In this document: in pieces, positions 1 through 7,596 of the stretch | How positions within the stretch are numbered: the first letter of the stretch is position 1 | Layout of the letters: each line of letters opens with the position of its first letter | Source of the DNA: RUG13615 sp040307715 | GTDB lineage: Bacteria > Bacillota > Clostridia > Peptostreptococcales > Anaerovoracaceae | NCBI GenBank assembly: GCA_040307715.1 | Contig: JAWRJC010000136.1 | Span: 1-17,372, forward strand | Reading direction: 5' to 3' | DNA length: 17,372 bases | The notes under the pieces: generated by a model | What the model saw: only the letters and a program-made list of their open reading frames with translations | Told to the model about the DNA's origin: nothing | The model's database searches: none | Position numbers and translations under genes: made by a program

Positions 1-2
1 GC

Positions 3-911
3 GGCACTGACAACAAGAGCGCCTCCGCGGATACGAAAAAGCCCGGCGGCAAGACAGCCGGCGGGACGACCAAGGCCGGCAGGATCAAGCTGACCGAAGA
101 CGAGAAAAACAAAGTGCAAAGCCCGATGGAGCATGTGCTCAGCATGGCCAAAAAGGCGCTGGAAAGAGACCTCCCCAAAGCGGGCGGCAAGTACGACGGC
201 AGCAAGTTCTCCGAGGCGGACAGGATCGTTCTGCTCGATGTCTTGAAAGCGTATCAGACGCTGAACGCGGCGGAGCAGCGGGCTGTGGACAAGGATGAGG
301 TCTGGAAGACCTACATGACCGCGGTGGCGGCGCTCGGAAACAGCTGGCATACCGACGCGAAGAGCGGCGTGGACCTCATGCACAACAGCGAAGAAGCGCT
401 TCCGTGGTACGTCCGGCTCGTCGTGGATCCCTATACAGCGAGCAAGGAAGAAAGCGCACGCATCACCGGAGCGCTGGGCGAAGGCGGCAGCCTGACCGCG
501 CTGTACGACGTGCATTTTGTCAATATGCTGGACGGCAAAGAATGGGTCCCCGACCACATCCTCGTCGTGCGGATCCCGGTGCCCAAAGAGGCGGATGAAC
601 AACCAATAGTTGTTCATCTGACGAGGGACGGCAAGATCGAGCTGCTCGACTGCAGTCTCGCAGAGGACGGCGCATACGCGGAATTCTCCGCGGCGGAGTT
701 CTCGCCGTACGGGCTTGCGTCCATCGAAGGATCGCTCGATGAACGGCTGGCCGCGCCGGCCGGAGAGGATCTGGGAGAACCCGCCAGGGGACACGGTCCT
801 TCGCTGACCGGTCTTCTGCCGTGGGCGGCTGCCGGCGGGCTGGGACTTCTGGCACTGCTGGCGCTGCTTGTCCTGCGCCGGAAAACGGATGACAACGAAG
901 GGACGGACTGA
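3..911 (+). CDS. C-terminal part of a surface protein with membrane anchor, first gene of ECF operon (5' partial)
   Basis: The reading frame is open from the first complete codon, so the true start lies upstream; the GTG at 114 is only an internal candidate. The visible part starts with a Lys/Gly/Thr-rich linker, then a helical stretch, then a beta-rich domain (about positions 400-720) with alternating hydrophobic strands. It ends in one hydrophobic helix (Leu/Ala-rich, roughly 822-873) followed by RRK and an acidic tail. That layout fits an extracellular protein tethered to the membrane; I see no clear LPxTG sorting signal. Its stop overlaps the next start (TGATG at 909-913), so it is translated with the transporter genes. 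In related Gram-positive ECF loci a surface binding protein, sometimes with a transcobalamin-like DUF4430 domain, sits here. I infer a substrate-binding role but cannot see the ligand-binding part. Confidence 0.75.
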   Translation, partial: GTDNKSASADTKKPGGKTAGGTTKAGRIKLTEDEKNKVQSPMEHVLSMAKKALERDLPKAGGKYDGSKFSEADRIVLLDVLKAYQTLNAAEQRAVDKDEVWKTYMTAVAALGNSWHTDAKSGVDLMHNSEEALPWYVRLVVDPYTASKEESARITGALGEGGSLTALYDVHFVNMLDGKEWVPDHILVVRIPVPKEADEQPIVVHLTRDGKIELLDCSLAEDGAYAEFSAAEFSPYGLASIEGSLDERLAAPAGEDLGEPARGHGPSLTGLLPWAAAGGLGLLALLALLVLRRKTDDNEGTD

Positions 912-1801
912 TGGCGAGAGACAAATTCGAAGAGTTTCATCCCGGGGTCCAGTTCCTGTTCTTTTTCGCCGCGGTGGTCATCACGATGTGTCTGATCCAC
1001 CCGGCGTTTGTCGTCTGTTCGGCTGTACTGGCGGCGGCGTACCTGCTGCTCCTGCGCGGGCGCCGGGCGTGGCGGCTTTTAGCCGTCCTGCTGGCCGTGT
1101 TCGCGGTGATCTCCCTGATCAATCCGCTGGTCAACCCGAACGGGCAGATCGTGCTGTTCACCTGGCTGGGCGGCCGGCCGTTCTGCCTCGAATCGCTCTT
1201 CTACGGCATGGCTCTTGGCGGCATGTCCGTCACCGTACTGATGTGGTTTGCGTGCTATAATACGGTGATGACGAGCGATAAGTTCCTGTTCCTGTTCGGG
1301 CGGTTCGCACCGTCTCTGTCGCTGATGCTGACGATGGTCCTGCGGCTGGTGCCGGACTTTACGAAGAAGGCCGGACAGATTGCGGGCGCCAGAAAGTGCA
1401 TCGGCAAGGCGGGCGAAGGCAGCAGGAAGGAAAGCGCGGAAGACGGCGCGGCGGTGCTGTCTTCTCTGACGAGCTGGGCGCTCGAAGGAGGCATCATCCG
1501 CGCGGACAGCATGCGCAGCCGGGGCTACGGCACGGGGCGGCGCACGAGCTTTTCGATCTACCGGTGGAAGGGCGCCGACCGGCTGCTCCTGCCGGGGATG
1601 CTGGCGCTGCTTCTGGCCGCGCTGGCGTGTCTTTTTATCGGGGCGGCGGCGACGTCGTACGTGCCGCGGATGGAGATCGCCCCGCTTTCAAATGGTAAAA
1701 CGCTGCTCGGATTGCTGGCGTACGGCTGCTTTTTGGCGATTCCGACAGCCCTCAACATAGTGGAGAAAATCAAATGGCGCAGTTTGAGATTAAAGATCTG
1801 A
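911..1801 (+). CDS. ECF transporter transmembrane T subunit (first copy)
   Basis: This 296-residue protein resembles EcfT/CbiQ, the membrane coupling subunit that links the two ATPase domains to the substrate-binding S subunit. Hydrophobic segments lie near residues 15-48, 55-72, 97-118 and 222-250, with another near 264-284. A charged cytoplasmic stretch (about 147-215) carries the SRGY coupling motif (203-206), which in this family contacts the ATPases. The start follows AAGGGA and overlaps the previous stop (TGATG). The 3' end overlaps the ATPase gene by 28 bases, so the two are translationally coupled. A second, diverged T gene lies at 4233-5144. The family is clear from motif and context; the substrate is not determined by this subunit. 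Confidence 0.88.
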   Translation: MARDKFEEFHPGVQFLFFFAAVVITMCLIHPAFVVCSAVLAAAYLLLLRGRRAWRLLAVLLAVFAVISLINPLVNPNGQIVLFTWLGGRPFCLESLFYGMALGGMSVTVLMWFACYNTVMTSDKFLFLFGRFAPSLSLMLTMVLRLVPDFTKKAGQIAGARKCIGKAGEGSRKESAEDGAAVLSSLTSWALEGGIIRADSMRSRGYGTGRRTSFSIYRWKGADRLLLPGMLALLLAALACLFIGAAATSYVPRMEIAPLSNGKTLLGLLAYGCFLAIPTALNIVEKIKWRSLRLKI

Positions 1802-3528
1802 GTTTTGCCTATCCGGGCCATCCGGACCGCAAAGTCCTCGACGGGCTTTCTCTTAGCATCGAGGCGGGCGGGTACATGACCCTCTGCGGCAGGAGCGGCA
1901 GCGGGAAGACGACGCTGCTCCGGCACCTGAAGTCGGTGCTGGCCCCGCACGGGACGAAAGAAGGAGAGATCCTGTTCGACGGGCGGCCGCTCGACGCGGT
2001 CACCCCGCGCGAGCAGGCGTCCCGGATCGGCTACGTGATGCAGAACCCGGACAGCCAGATCGTCACGGATAAAGTGTGGCACGAGCTCGCGTTCGGGCTC
2101 GAGAGCCTCGGCGAAGACCAGGCGACCATCCGCACGCGGGTGGCCGAGATGGCCAGTTATTTCGGTATCCAGGGGTGGTTTCACCGGAACGTCAACGAAC
2201 TGTCCGGCGGGCAGAAACAGCTGCTCAATCTCGCCTCCGTCATGGCGATGCAGCCGGACATCCTGATCCTCGACGAGCCGACGAGCCAGCTCGACCCGAT
2301 CGCGGCGACGGACTTCCTCAATACGATCCGCAAGATCAACCTCGAACTGGGCACGACCATCCTCATCACCGAACATCGTCTGGAGGACATCTTCCATGCG
2401 TCCGACAGCGTCGTGGTGCTCGAAGACGGCAAGCTTCTCTGCAAGGACAGCCCGAAGAAGATCGGCGCCTTCCTCAAGGAGAGCGGCAACGAGATGTTCG
2501 CGGCTCTGCCGTCCCCCGTACAGATCTACTACGGCGTCGAGAGCGCGCCGGCGGGAGGATCCGCGTCGGCAGAGGAAAGCGCTGCAGGCAGCGCGCACGC
2601 AGAGGACTGCCCGCTGACCGTCCGCGAAGGACGCAGCTGGCTTTCCGGGGCGTTCGGGGGATGCAAGCCGCAGGAAGCAGTGATCGAGGAACCGCCCTAC
2701 GACGACGAAGTCAAAGATCCGGTCCTGCGCCTCAAGGAGGTCTGGTACCGGTATGAGAAGGACGCGGCGGACATTCTGAAAGGCGCCGAATTCGCGGTCG
2801 AGCGCGGCGAGATCTTCGCGGTCGTCGGCGGCAATGGCACCGGCAAGTCCACGATGCTCAAAGCCATCTGCAACATCTGCCCGCCGTACCGCGGCCATGT
2901 CTATCTGGACGGAAAGAAGATCAGCAGCCTGAAAAGCCGCGAACTGTTCAAGGGCAAGCTCGCCATGCTCCCGCAGGATCCGCAGAGCCTCTTTGTCAAG
3001 AAGACGGTCCGCGAGGAACTGGAGGAGATGTGCAGCGACAAGAAAGACCCGCGCATCGAAGACGTGGCGGCGCTCTGCGAAGTGGACCAGCTCTTTGAGA
3101 GTCATCCGTACGACCTCTCCGGCGGCGAACAGCAGCGCGCGGCACTCGCCAAGGTCCTGCTGACCGATCCCGAGCTGCTCCTGCTGGATGAGCCGACCAA
3201 GGGGATGGACAGCTTTTTCAAACAGAAATTCGCCCGGATCCTCCGGGATCTCAAGGCGCGCGGGGTCACCATCCTGATGGTCTCCCACGACGTCGAGTTC
3301 TGCGCCAGACATGCGGACCGCGTGGGAATGTTCTTCGACGGGGCGCTGATGAGCACCAACACGCCGAGGCGATTCTTCTCACAGAACAGTTTCTATACAA
3401 CGGCGGCCAACCGCATGAGCCGGCATCTCTTCCCGAACGCCATCACGAACGAAGATGTGACCGCGCTGTACGGGAAGAATGCAGACGCTGCGCGGGCCGA
3501 CACAGCCGGCGCGCAGAAAGAGGAGTGA
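1774..3528 (+). CDS. ECF transporter double ATPase (fused A and A' domains)
   Basis: This 584-residue cytoplasmic protein has two complete ABC ATPase domains in one chain. Domain 1 has Walker A GRSGSGKTT (39-47), Q-loop Gln90, signature LSGGQ (143-147), Walker B ILILDEP (163-169) and switch His201. Domain 2 has Walker A GGNGTGKST (352-360), Q-loop Gln401, signature LSGGE (448-452), Walker B LLLLDEP (468-474) and His505. All catalytic motifs are intact, so both sites should hydrolyse ATP. A roughly 100-residue Ala/Ser/Glu-rich linker (about 221-318) joins them. Many ECF systems use two separate ATPase genes; the fusion fixes a 1:1 ratio. It powers the T and S subunits encoded on either side. 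The start ATG lies inside the end of the first T gene, behind a GGAGA-type site. Confidence 0.93.
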   Translation: MAQFEIKDLSFAYPGHPDRKVLDGLSLSIEAGGYMTLCGRSGSGKTTLLRHLKSVLAPHGTKEGEILFDGRPLDAVTPREQASRIGYVMQNPDSQIVTDKVWHELAFGLESLGEDQATIRTRVAEMASYFGIQGWFHRNVNELSGGQKQLLNLASVMAMQPDILILDEPTSQLDPIAATDFLNTIRKINLELGTTILITEHRLEDIFHASDSVVVLEDGKLLCKDSPKKIGAFLKESGNEMFAALPSPVQIYYGVESAPAGGSASAEESAAGSAHAEDCPLTVREGRSWLSGAFGGCKPQEAVIEEPPYDDEVKDPVLRLKEVWYRYEKDAADILKGAEFAVERGEIFAVVGGNGTGKSTMLKAICNICPPYRGHVYLDGKKISSLKSRELFKGKLAMLPQDPQSLFVKKTVREELEEMCSDKKDPRIEDVAALCEVDQLFESHPYDLSGGEQQRAALAKVLLTDPELLLLDEPTKGMDSFFKQKFARILRDLKARGVTILMVSHDVEFCARHADRVGMFFDGALMSTNTPRRFFSQNSFYTTAANRMSRHLFPNAITNEDVTALYGKNADAARADTAGAQKEE

Positions 3529-3534
3529 CCGGGT

Positions 3535-4236
3535 ATGAAGAAGACAAGAAGGATCCTCGAAATCGTCGTGATCGTCCTGCTCATCCCGGCGGCGCTCATG
3601 CTGTCGCTCAAACTGGGCGACAGGCAGTATTACCTCAGCAGTGCAGTGATCCTGCTCCTGATGATGCTGCCGTTCTTCGTGCACTTTGAATACCGCGCAC
3701 CGTCCGCCAGAGAGCTCGTGACGCTGGCGGTGATGGCGGCGATCTGCGCGATGGGGCGCATCGCTTTCGTCATGATCCCGTATTTCTCGGCGATGACCGG
3801 GCTCATCATGATCAGCGGCATCGCGCTCGGCGCGGAGTCGGGATTTATCATCGGGGCGCTCGGGGCGTTCGCGAGCAATTTCATCTACGGCCAGGGGCCC
3901 TGGACGCCGTGGCAGATGTTCGCGTACGGCCTGGCGGGGTGCCTTGCGGGGCTGCTCGCGAAGAAAGCCGTCATGGCCCCGGAGAAACGCGTGCAGACGG
4001 CGGTGATCGGCGGCCTTCTGGTACTTTGCCTCATCGGCCAGCTGCTCGATACGGCGGCGCTGTTCCTCAGCATGACGGAGCTCAACGGCGCTTCCATCGG
4101 GACCATCTACCTGGCAGGGCTGCCGGTGAACGCCATCCACGGGGCCTGCACCCTCGTGACGCTGCTGCTCCTGCTGCGTCCGGTCAGTGAAAAACTGGAG
4201 CGTGTCAAGACCAAGTACGGAATGCTGGATCAATGA
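3535..4236 (+). CDS. ECF transporter S subunit (substrate-binding membrane protein)
   Basis: This 233-residue protein is almost entirely hydrophobic with about six predicted helices, matching the fold and size of ECF S subunits, which bind the vitamin and are moved by the T/ATPase module. It begins with a short basic stretch (MKKTRR). A conserved-looking segment around residues 110-130 contains GQGPWTPWQM followed by a helix, a pattern I associate with one branch of putative vitamin S subunits. AGGAG (3521-3525) precedes the ATG by nine bases. The last codons overlap the second T gene as ATGA. Cobalamin is a plausible cargo given the surface protein at the operon head, but no residue visible here proves it. 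No riboswitch is visible because the operon start lies outside the window. Confidence 0.82.
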   Translation: MKKTRRILEIVVIVLLIPAALMLSLKLGDRQYYLSSAVILLLMMLPFFVHFEYRAPSARELVTLAVMAAICAMGRIAFVMIPYFSAMTGLIMISGIALGAESGFIIGALGAFASNFIYGQGPWTPWQMFAYGLAGCLAGLLAKKAVMAPEKRVQTAVIGGLLVLCLIGQLLDTAALFLSMTELNGASIGTIYLAGLPVNAIHGACTLVTLLLLLRPVSEKLERVKTKYGMLDQ

Positions 4237-5144
4237 AATTCGAGAGCTACCATCCGACGATCAATCTGCTGTTCTTCATCGCCGCGCTGACGGGGACGAT
4301 CTGGTTCCGTCACCCGGTGTATCTTGGCATATCGTTCGTTGCGGCTTTTCTCTACTCGGTGCACCTGAACGGCCTCAAGGCGCTCATCTTCAACCTGTGC
4401 CTTCTGCCGCTCGCGGCGGCGTATACCTGGTGGTACGGGTTTTACCACCATTTCGGCATGACCGTGCTCGGGCGCAATTTCGCGGGCAACGACATCACGC
4501 TCGAGTCGTACGTCTTTGGGGCGGTGCTCGCCCTGACCGCGGCGGCGGCCATCATGTGGATGTCCTGCGTGTTCGCGGTCTTTTCGTCGGACAAGATCGT
4601 GTATCTGTTCGGCCGCATCTCGCCCAAACTGTCGCTGTTCCTGTCGATCCTTCTGCGCAGCGTGCCGCAGATCAAGGAACGGGCGCGCAGGATCCGCATC
4701 GCGCAGTGCGGCATCGGCAGAGGGCCGGGGCAGGGGCACATCGGGCAGCGGTTCATCAACTGTCTGCGGCTGCTCTCGATCCTCATCACGTGGACGCTCG
4801 AAAGCTTTGGGACGTCGTCGGCTTCGATGCAGAGCCGCGGATACGCGCTCAAGGGGCGGACCGCGTTCAGCATCTACCGGTTTGACCACCGCGACCGGAC
4901 GGTCGTCATCGGGCTGTTTTCGTGCATGACGCTGACGGCGATGGCGGTGCTGCTCGATCAGACGAGCATCCTCTACGACCCGGAGATCATCTTCAACCGG
5001 ATCACCTGGGTCTCGTATGTATTTTACGCGGCATACGCGGCACTCATGCTGCTGCCGCTCGGACTGGAAGTGTACGGCGCGCAGCGGCTCAAGGCGAGTC
5101 TGGCGGGGGCGTACAAAGACGGCGGCGCCAAGGCGGCTGCCTAG
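4233..5144 (+). CDS. ECF transporter transmembrane T subunit (second copy)
   Basis: This 303-residue protein is a second EcfT-like coupling subunit, clearly related to the one at 911-1801. Both share an N-terminal FE-x-(Y/F)HP-type start, a matching SSDKIVYLFGR / TSDKFLFLFGR segment, and the SRGY coupling motif (201-204 here), followed by a similar Gly/Arg-Thr-(A/S)-F-S-I-Y-R stretch. The two sequences are well diverged between these landmarks. Helices lie near 10-40, 45-66, 92-118 and 222-242, with one more near the C-terminus. It overlaps the S gene by four bases (ATGA) and has only a weak ribosome binding site, so it probably relies on coupled translation. Two T genes with one double ATPase and one S gene suggest either a heteromeric T pair or two alternative complexes. 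Confidence 0.87.
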   Translation: MKFESYHPTINLLFFIAALTGTIWFRHPVYLGISFVAAFLYSVHLNGLKALIFNLCLLPLAAAYTWWYGFYHHFGMTVLGRNFAGNDITLESYVFGAVLALTAAAAIMWMSCVFAVFSSDKIVYLFGRISPKLSLFLSILLRSVPQIKERARRIRIAQCGIGRGPGQGHIGQRFINCLRLLSILITWTLESFGTSSASMQSRGYALKGRTAFSIYRFDHRDRTVVIGLFSCMTLTAMAVLLDQTSILYDPEIIFNRITWVSYVFYAAYAALMLLPLGLEVYGAQRLKASLAGAYKDGGAKAAA

Positions 5145-5145
5145 C

Positions 5146-5154
5146 AGAAAGGAG
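5146..5154 (+). promoter_or_regulatory. Ribosome binding site that fixes a TTG start
   Basis: AGAAAGGAG lies seven bases before a TTG at 5162. No ATG near this point is in the right frame, so this site decides the start of the TIM-barrel gene; the longer open frame to its left runs through the previous T gene and is not coding. Confidence 0.8.
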
Positions 5155-5161
5155 CATCACT

Positions 5162-5929
5162 TTGTCAGGGACACTCAAGGACAGGCTTGCGATCGCGACG
5201 ATCTGCGCGAGCTGGCGGACCATCGCCGACCGGTACGGGGTGGCGATCGAGCTCGACCAGTACTGCCAGGCGGAAAACATGGACGCCCCGCGGGGGGAGA
5301 AGGTCCAGGCGGTCATCCGCAAGGATCTTAAGACATATAAAGCGCTGGTGCTGCACGCACCGTTCAACGAACTTTTCCCGGCGGCGATCGACCCGAAGGC
5401 GAAGGCGCTGGCGAGGGAGCGGTTTGACCGGGCGGCGGAGCTCGCCCTCGACCTGGGCGTGAAGAAGATGGTGGTGCACTCGGGGTACGTGCCGTTCGTG
5501 TACTTCAAGGAATGGCAGATCCCGCAGTCGGTGGCGTTCTGGTCGGACTTCATGGCCGACAAGCCGGACGACTTCGAGCTCGCCATCGAGAACGTGCTGG
5601 ACGATGAGCCGTACATGCTGGCGGAGATCGCAAAGGGCATTGGCGACCCGCGTGTGGGCATCTGCTATGACGTGGGGCACGCCAACATCGTGAGCAACCT
5701 CGGGCAGGACGTCTGGATGGAAACGCTCGCACCGTATCTCAAGCATCTGCACATCCACAACAACGACGGCAAGGCGGACTACCACCGCGGCTTCACGGAG
5801 GGGACGCTGGATATCGCCCGGATCCTGGACGGTATGCTCGCCATCGGCCGGGAGGACATCACCGTGACGGCAGAGCTCATCACCGGCGCGGACTCGTTCG
5901 ACTGGCTGGCAGAGAAAGGGTATCTCTGA
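5162..5929 (+). CDS. Sugar phosphate isomerase/epimerase-like TIM barrel protein
   Basis: This 255-residue protein belongs to the xylose isomerase-like TIM barrel superfamily (AP endonuclease 2 type), whose members isomerise or epimerise sugars or cyclitols with a divalent metal. Likely metal or active-site residues sit at barrel strand ends: HAPFNE (65-70), HSGY (106-109), ENVLD (143-147), CYDVGHAN (168-175), HIHNNDG (197-203) and Glu238 near the end. The start is TTG with a strong upstream AGAAAGGAG; initiating further left would run through the T gene. It lies 17 bases after the second T gene, and its stop overlaps the next start (TGATG). Being in the transporter operon, it may act on the imported compound, but the real substrate cannot be read from the sequence. 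It could also be a passenger gene. Confidence 0.82.
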   Translation: MSGTLKDRLAIATICASWRTIADRYGVAIELDQYCQAENMDAPRGEKVQAVIRKDLKTYKALVLHAPFNELFPAAIDPKAKALARERFDRAAELALDLGVKKMVVHSGYVPFVYFKEWQIPQSVAFWSDFMADKPDDFELAIENVLDDEPYMLAEIAKGIGDPRVGICYDVGHANIVSNLGQDVWMETLAPYLKHLHIHNNDGKADYHRGFTEGTLDIARILDGMLAIGREDITVTAELITGADSFDWLAEKGYL

Positions 5930-6606
5930 TGCGGGAAAAGATCCGTCTGCTCCTCAATATCGTATTGGTCATTGCCATCCCCGGCGTGTGGCTCGGTATG
6001 GTGCTCCGGTGGGGCGAAGGCAATCTGCTGACCGCGGCGGGCTTTTCGAGCCTCAAGTATTTCACGGTGCTGTCCAACCTGCTTGCAGCATTGGCGGCGC
6101 TGGTGTTCGTGGTGTCGTATCTGAGGGCGAATCGCCGGGCGGGGAATCGCTCTCCGGCCGCAGCCCGCACAGGCATAGCCCGCGAAGACATCTCTGTGCC
6201 GCGCGACGTGGAAGTCCTGAAGTACGTGGCCACGGTGGCGGTCGGTCTCACGTTCTTCGTGGTCCTTGTGTTCCTCGGACCGCTGTACGGCTACGCTGCG
6301 ATGTTCCTTGGTGCCAATCTGTATCTGCACCTGGTGTTCCCCATGGCGGCCATGCTGGAGGTCGTCTTTTTCGCATCCTGCAAACCCTCCGGCAGGGACA
6401 ACCTGCTGGCGCTCCTGCCGGTCACGGCGTACGCGGTCTACTATGTGCTCAACATGGTGATCAATGGCATCGGCGAATGGCCCGATACCAACGACTGGTA
6501 CGGGTTCCTGAACTGGGGCATCGGCCCCGGCGTGGTGATCACCGCGGCCGCTTTTGGTATCACGTATCTTATCGGGCTCGTGCTGCGCAAAGCGGCAAGA
6601 GGGTAG
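5929..6606 (+). CDS. Pr6Pr-like six-helix integral membrane protein
   Basis: This 225-residue membrane protein has about six hydrophobic segments. It carries a signature-like KYFTVLSNLL segment (about 45-54) at the start of the second helix and NLYLHLVFP (about 132-140) in a later one, features I associate with the Pr6Pr family of predicted six-helix membrane proteins. A cytoplasmic loop rich in Arg and Ala (about 65-92) separates the helix pairs. No enzymatic motif is seen and the family has no firm function. It is the last gene of the ECF operon: its ATG overlaps the TIM-barrel stop (TGATG at 5927-5931), and a hairpin terminator follows within 60-90 bases. Whether it takes part in transport is unknown. 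Confidence 0.7.
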   Translation: MREKIRLLLNIVLVIAIPGVWLGMVLRWGEGNLLTAAGFSSLKYFTVLSNLLAALAALVFVVSYLRANRRAGNRSPAAARTGIAREDISVPRDVEVLKYVATVAVGLTFFVVLVFLGPLYGYAAMFLGANLYLHLVFPMAAMLEVVFFASCKPSGRDNLLALLPVTAYAVYYVLNMVINGIGEWPDTNDWYGFLNWGIGPGVVITAAAFGITYLIGLVLRKAARG

Positions 6607-6665
6607 CAGACCGGAGCGCCGAAAGAGCGGCGGGCAAGGGAGAGATCCCGCATTGAAAGCATCGA

Positions 6666-6695
6666 AAACCGGAACCGGCAGGGCTCCGGTCTTTT
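6666..6695 (+). terminator. Intrinsic terminator closing the ECF operon
   Basis: The stem ACCGGA (6668-6673) pairs with TCCGGT (6685-6690), with flanking A and T runs extending it, followed by CTTTT. A competing stem from 6674-6678 (ACCGG) to the same right arm is possible. It sits 60 bases after the last operon gene. Confidence 0.7.
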
Positions 6696-6850
6696 AGTGC
6701 GGTGATTATTGGACACCAAAACGGTTAGTCTTTAGATGATCTGAAAACTGTCGCCTTGGAAGCGACCCGGACGGGACAGGAATTCCGTATCATAAGGATG
6801 CAAGGTTCAATACGCAGGCCAACACGTAACATAATCGTTATCCTGCTAAG

Positions 6851-6867
6851 CCACAGGTTTCCTGTGG
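6851..6867. promoter_or_regulatory. Perfect inverted repeat, probable operator
   Basis: CCACAGG and CCTGTGG are exact reverse complements separated by TTT. The right arm overlaps the TG of the extended -10 element, a position from which a bound dimer could block RNA polymerase. No T-run follows, so it is not a normal terminator. Confidence 0.5.
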
Positions 6868-6873
6868 TATACT
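6865..6873 (+). promoter_or_regulatory. Extended -10 promoter for the SIMPL gene
   Basis: TGG followed by TATACT matches the TGn-TATAAT extended -10 pattern, which can work without a good -35 box; none is visible. The start codon is about 38 bases downstream, with AGAAGGGA as ribosome binding site at 6898-6905. Confidence 0.6.
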
Positions 6874-6910
6874 TAATAACAGATAGAAGGGAAAGAAAGA
6901 AGGGAACAAC

Positions 6911-7576
6911 ATGGAAAGAATCATCAGAGTAACAGGCACCGGCCGCATGGCCGTGACGCCGGATCAGATCCAGGTGGATATCCGGGCAGAGGGCAGATAC
7001 CAGGACTATGAGGAGACCGTGGAGCATTCGGCAAAGCACACCGGCATCCTGCGGGAAGCCGTGCGCGCGGCGGGGCTCGATCCGAAGGATCTCAAAACAA
7101 CACTTTTCAAAGTCGATACGGACTACGAGCACTATGAAGATGAGCACGGGCACTGGTGCGAGCGCTTTTGCGGCTACATCTACTACCACAACATGAGCAT
7201 CACCATCCCGCGGGACAACGAGATCCTGAGCAGGATCCTGTACCAGCTGGCGAACTGCTCCGTGAAGACCGAGTTCTCGTTCCGGCACACGGTCAGCGAC
7301 CCGAAGGCCGCGAAGAACGAGCTTTTGGCCCGCGCCATCGCGGACAGCCGGGAGAAGGCGGAGATCATCGCCCGGGAGGCAAGGCTCACGCTCGGCGAGA
7401 TCCAGAGCGTCGACTACTCGTGGCAGCAGATGCAGATCTACTCGGAGCCCATCACCATGCTCGGCGCGGGCCTCGCGGAGAAACGCTTCCTGAGCAGTGA
7501 CTCGATGGACATCGACATCGAAGCCGCGGACATCAACATCGAGGACACCGTGACTATCGTGTGGGCGGTGGGATAA
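6911..7576 (+). CDS. SIMPL domain-containing protein (DUF541)
   Basis: This 221-residue protein fits the SIMPL/DUF541 family. It opens with the typical RVTGTGRMAVTPDQIQVDI strand pair, continues through a helix with LREAVRAAGLDPKDLKT (about 48-64), and near the C-terminus has ELLARAIADSREKAEIIARE (about 138-157), the second long helix of the fold. Family members form ring-like oligomers, and most carry a signal peptide or lipobox; this one has neither and starts straight into the domain, so it is probably cytoplasmic. The biochemical role is not established for the family. It appears monocistronic, with its own extended -10 promoter and operator-like repeat. It is GC-rich like the rest of the chromosome; the AT-rich island begins just after its stop. 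Confidence 0.85.
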   Translation: MERIIRVTGTGRMAVTPDQIQVDIRAEGRYQDYEETVEHSAKHTGILREAVRAAGLDPKDLKTTLFKVDTDYEHYEDEHGHWCERFCGYIYYHNMSITIPRDNEILSRILYQLANCSVKTEFSFRHTVSDPKAAKNELLARAIADSREKAEIIAREARLTLGEIQSVDYSWQQMQIYSEPITMLGAGLAEKRFLSSDSMDIDIEAADINIEDTVTIVWAVG

Positions 7577-7578
7577 GA

Positions 7579-7593
7579 GTCACCCGATTAAGA
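7579..7593 (+). repeat. Left direct repeat bordering the AT-rich island
   Basis: GTCACCCGATTAAGA here matches GTCACCCTATTAAAGA at 10654-10669 with one substitution and one inserted base. The left copy sits two bases after the SIMPL stop, where base composition changes. It could be an attachment or target-site duplication, or the arm of an old terminator copied at the junction. Confidence 0.45.
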
Positions 7594-7596
7594 TAA

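Larger units (their letters stand above)
6607..6910. other. Intergenic region before the SIMPL gene
   Basis: This gap of just over 300 bases holds the terminator at 6666-6695, a small hairpin (GTCGC 6750-6754 with GCGAC 6762-6766), and the promoter and inverted repeat at 6851-6873. The middle part (about 6697-6840) is lower in GC than the genes on both sides. It contains no convincing open reading frame; a minus-strand frame through it is the shadow of the SIMPL gene. I cannot identify it; it might be a decayed mobile-element scrap. Confidence 0.4.

Noticed and set aside
1253..1261. TGCTATAAT inside the first T gene
   Set aside because: It matches an extended -10 but lies in coding sequence with no suitable gene start downstream; chance is likely.
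1558..3312. 584-codon minus-strand open frame opposite the double ATPase
   Set aside because: Its translation has the Arg/Ala/Asp-rich look of a GC-rich antisense shadow, while the plus strand carries every ATPase motif.
3379..4233. Long minus-strand frame opposite the S subunit
   Set aside because: It is rich in His/Arg/Gln/Asp with no domain; the plus strand encodes a clear membrane protein with operon-style overlaps.
4922..5161. Longer N-terminus for the TIM-barrel protein
   Set aside because: This part overlaps the second T gene out of frame; the strong ribosome binding site at 5146 and the homology point to TTG 5162.
6725..7288. 187-codon minus-strand frame across the SIMPL gene and upstream gap
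   Set aside because: Most of it is the shadow of the SIMPL gene. The upstream part looks faintly protein-like, but I cannot match it to any family.
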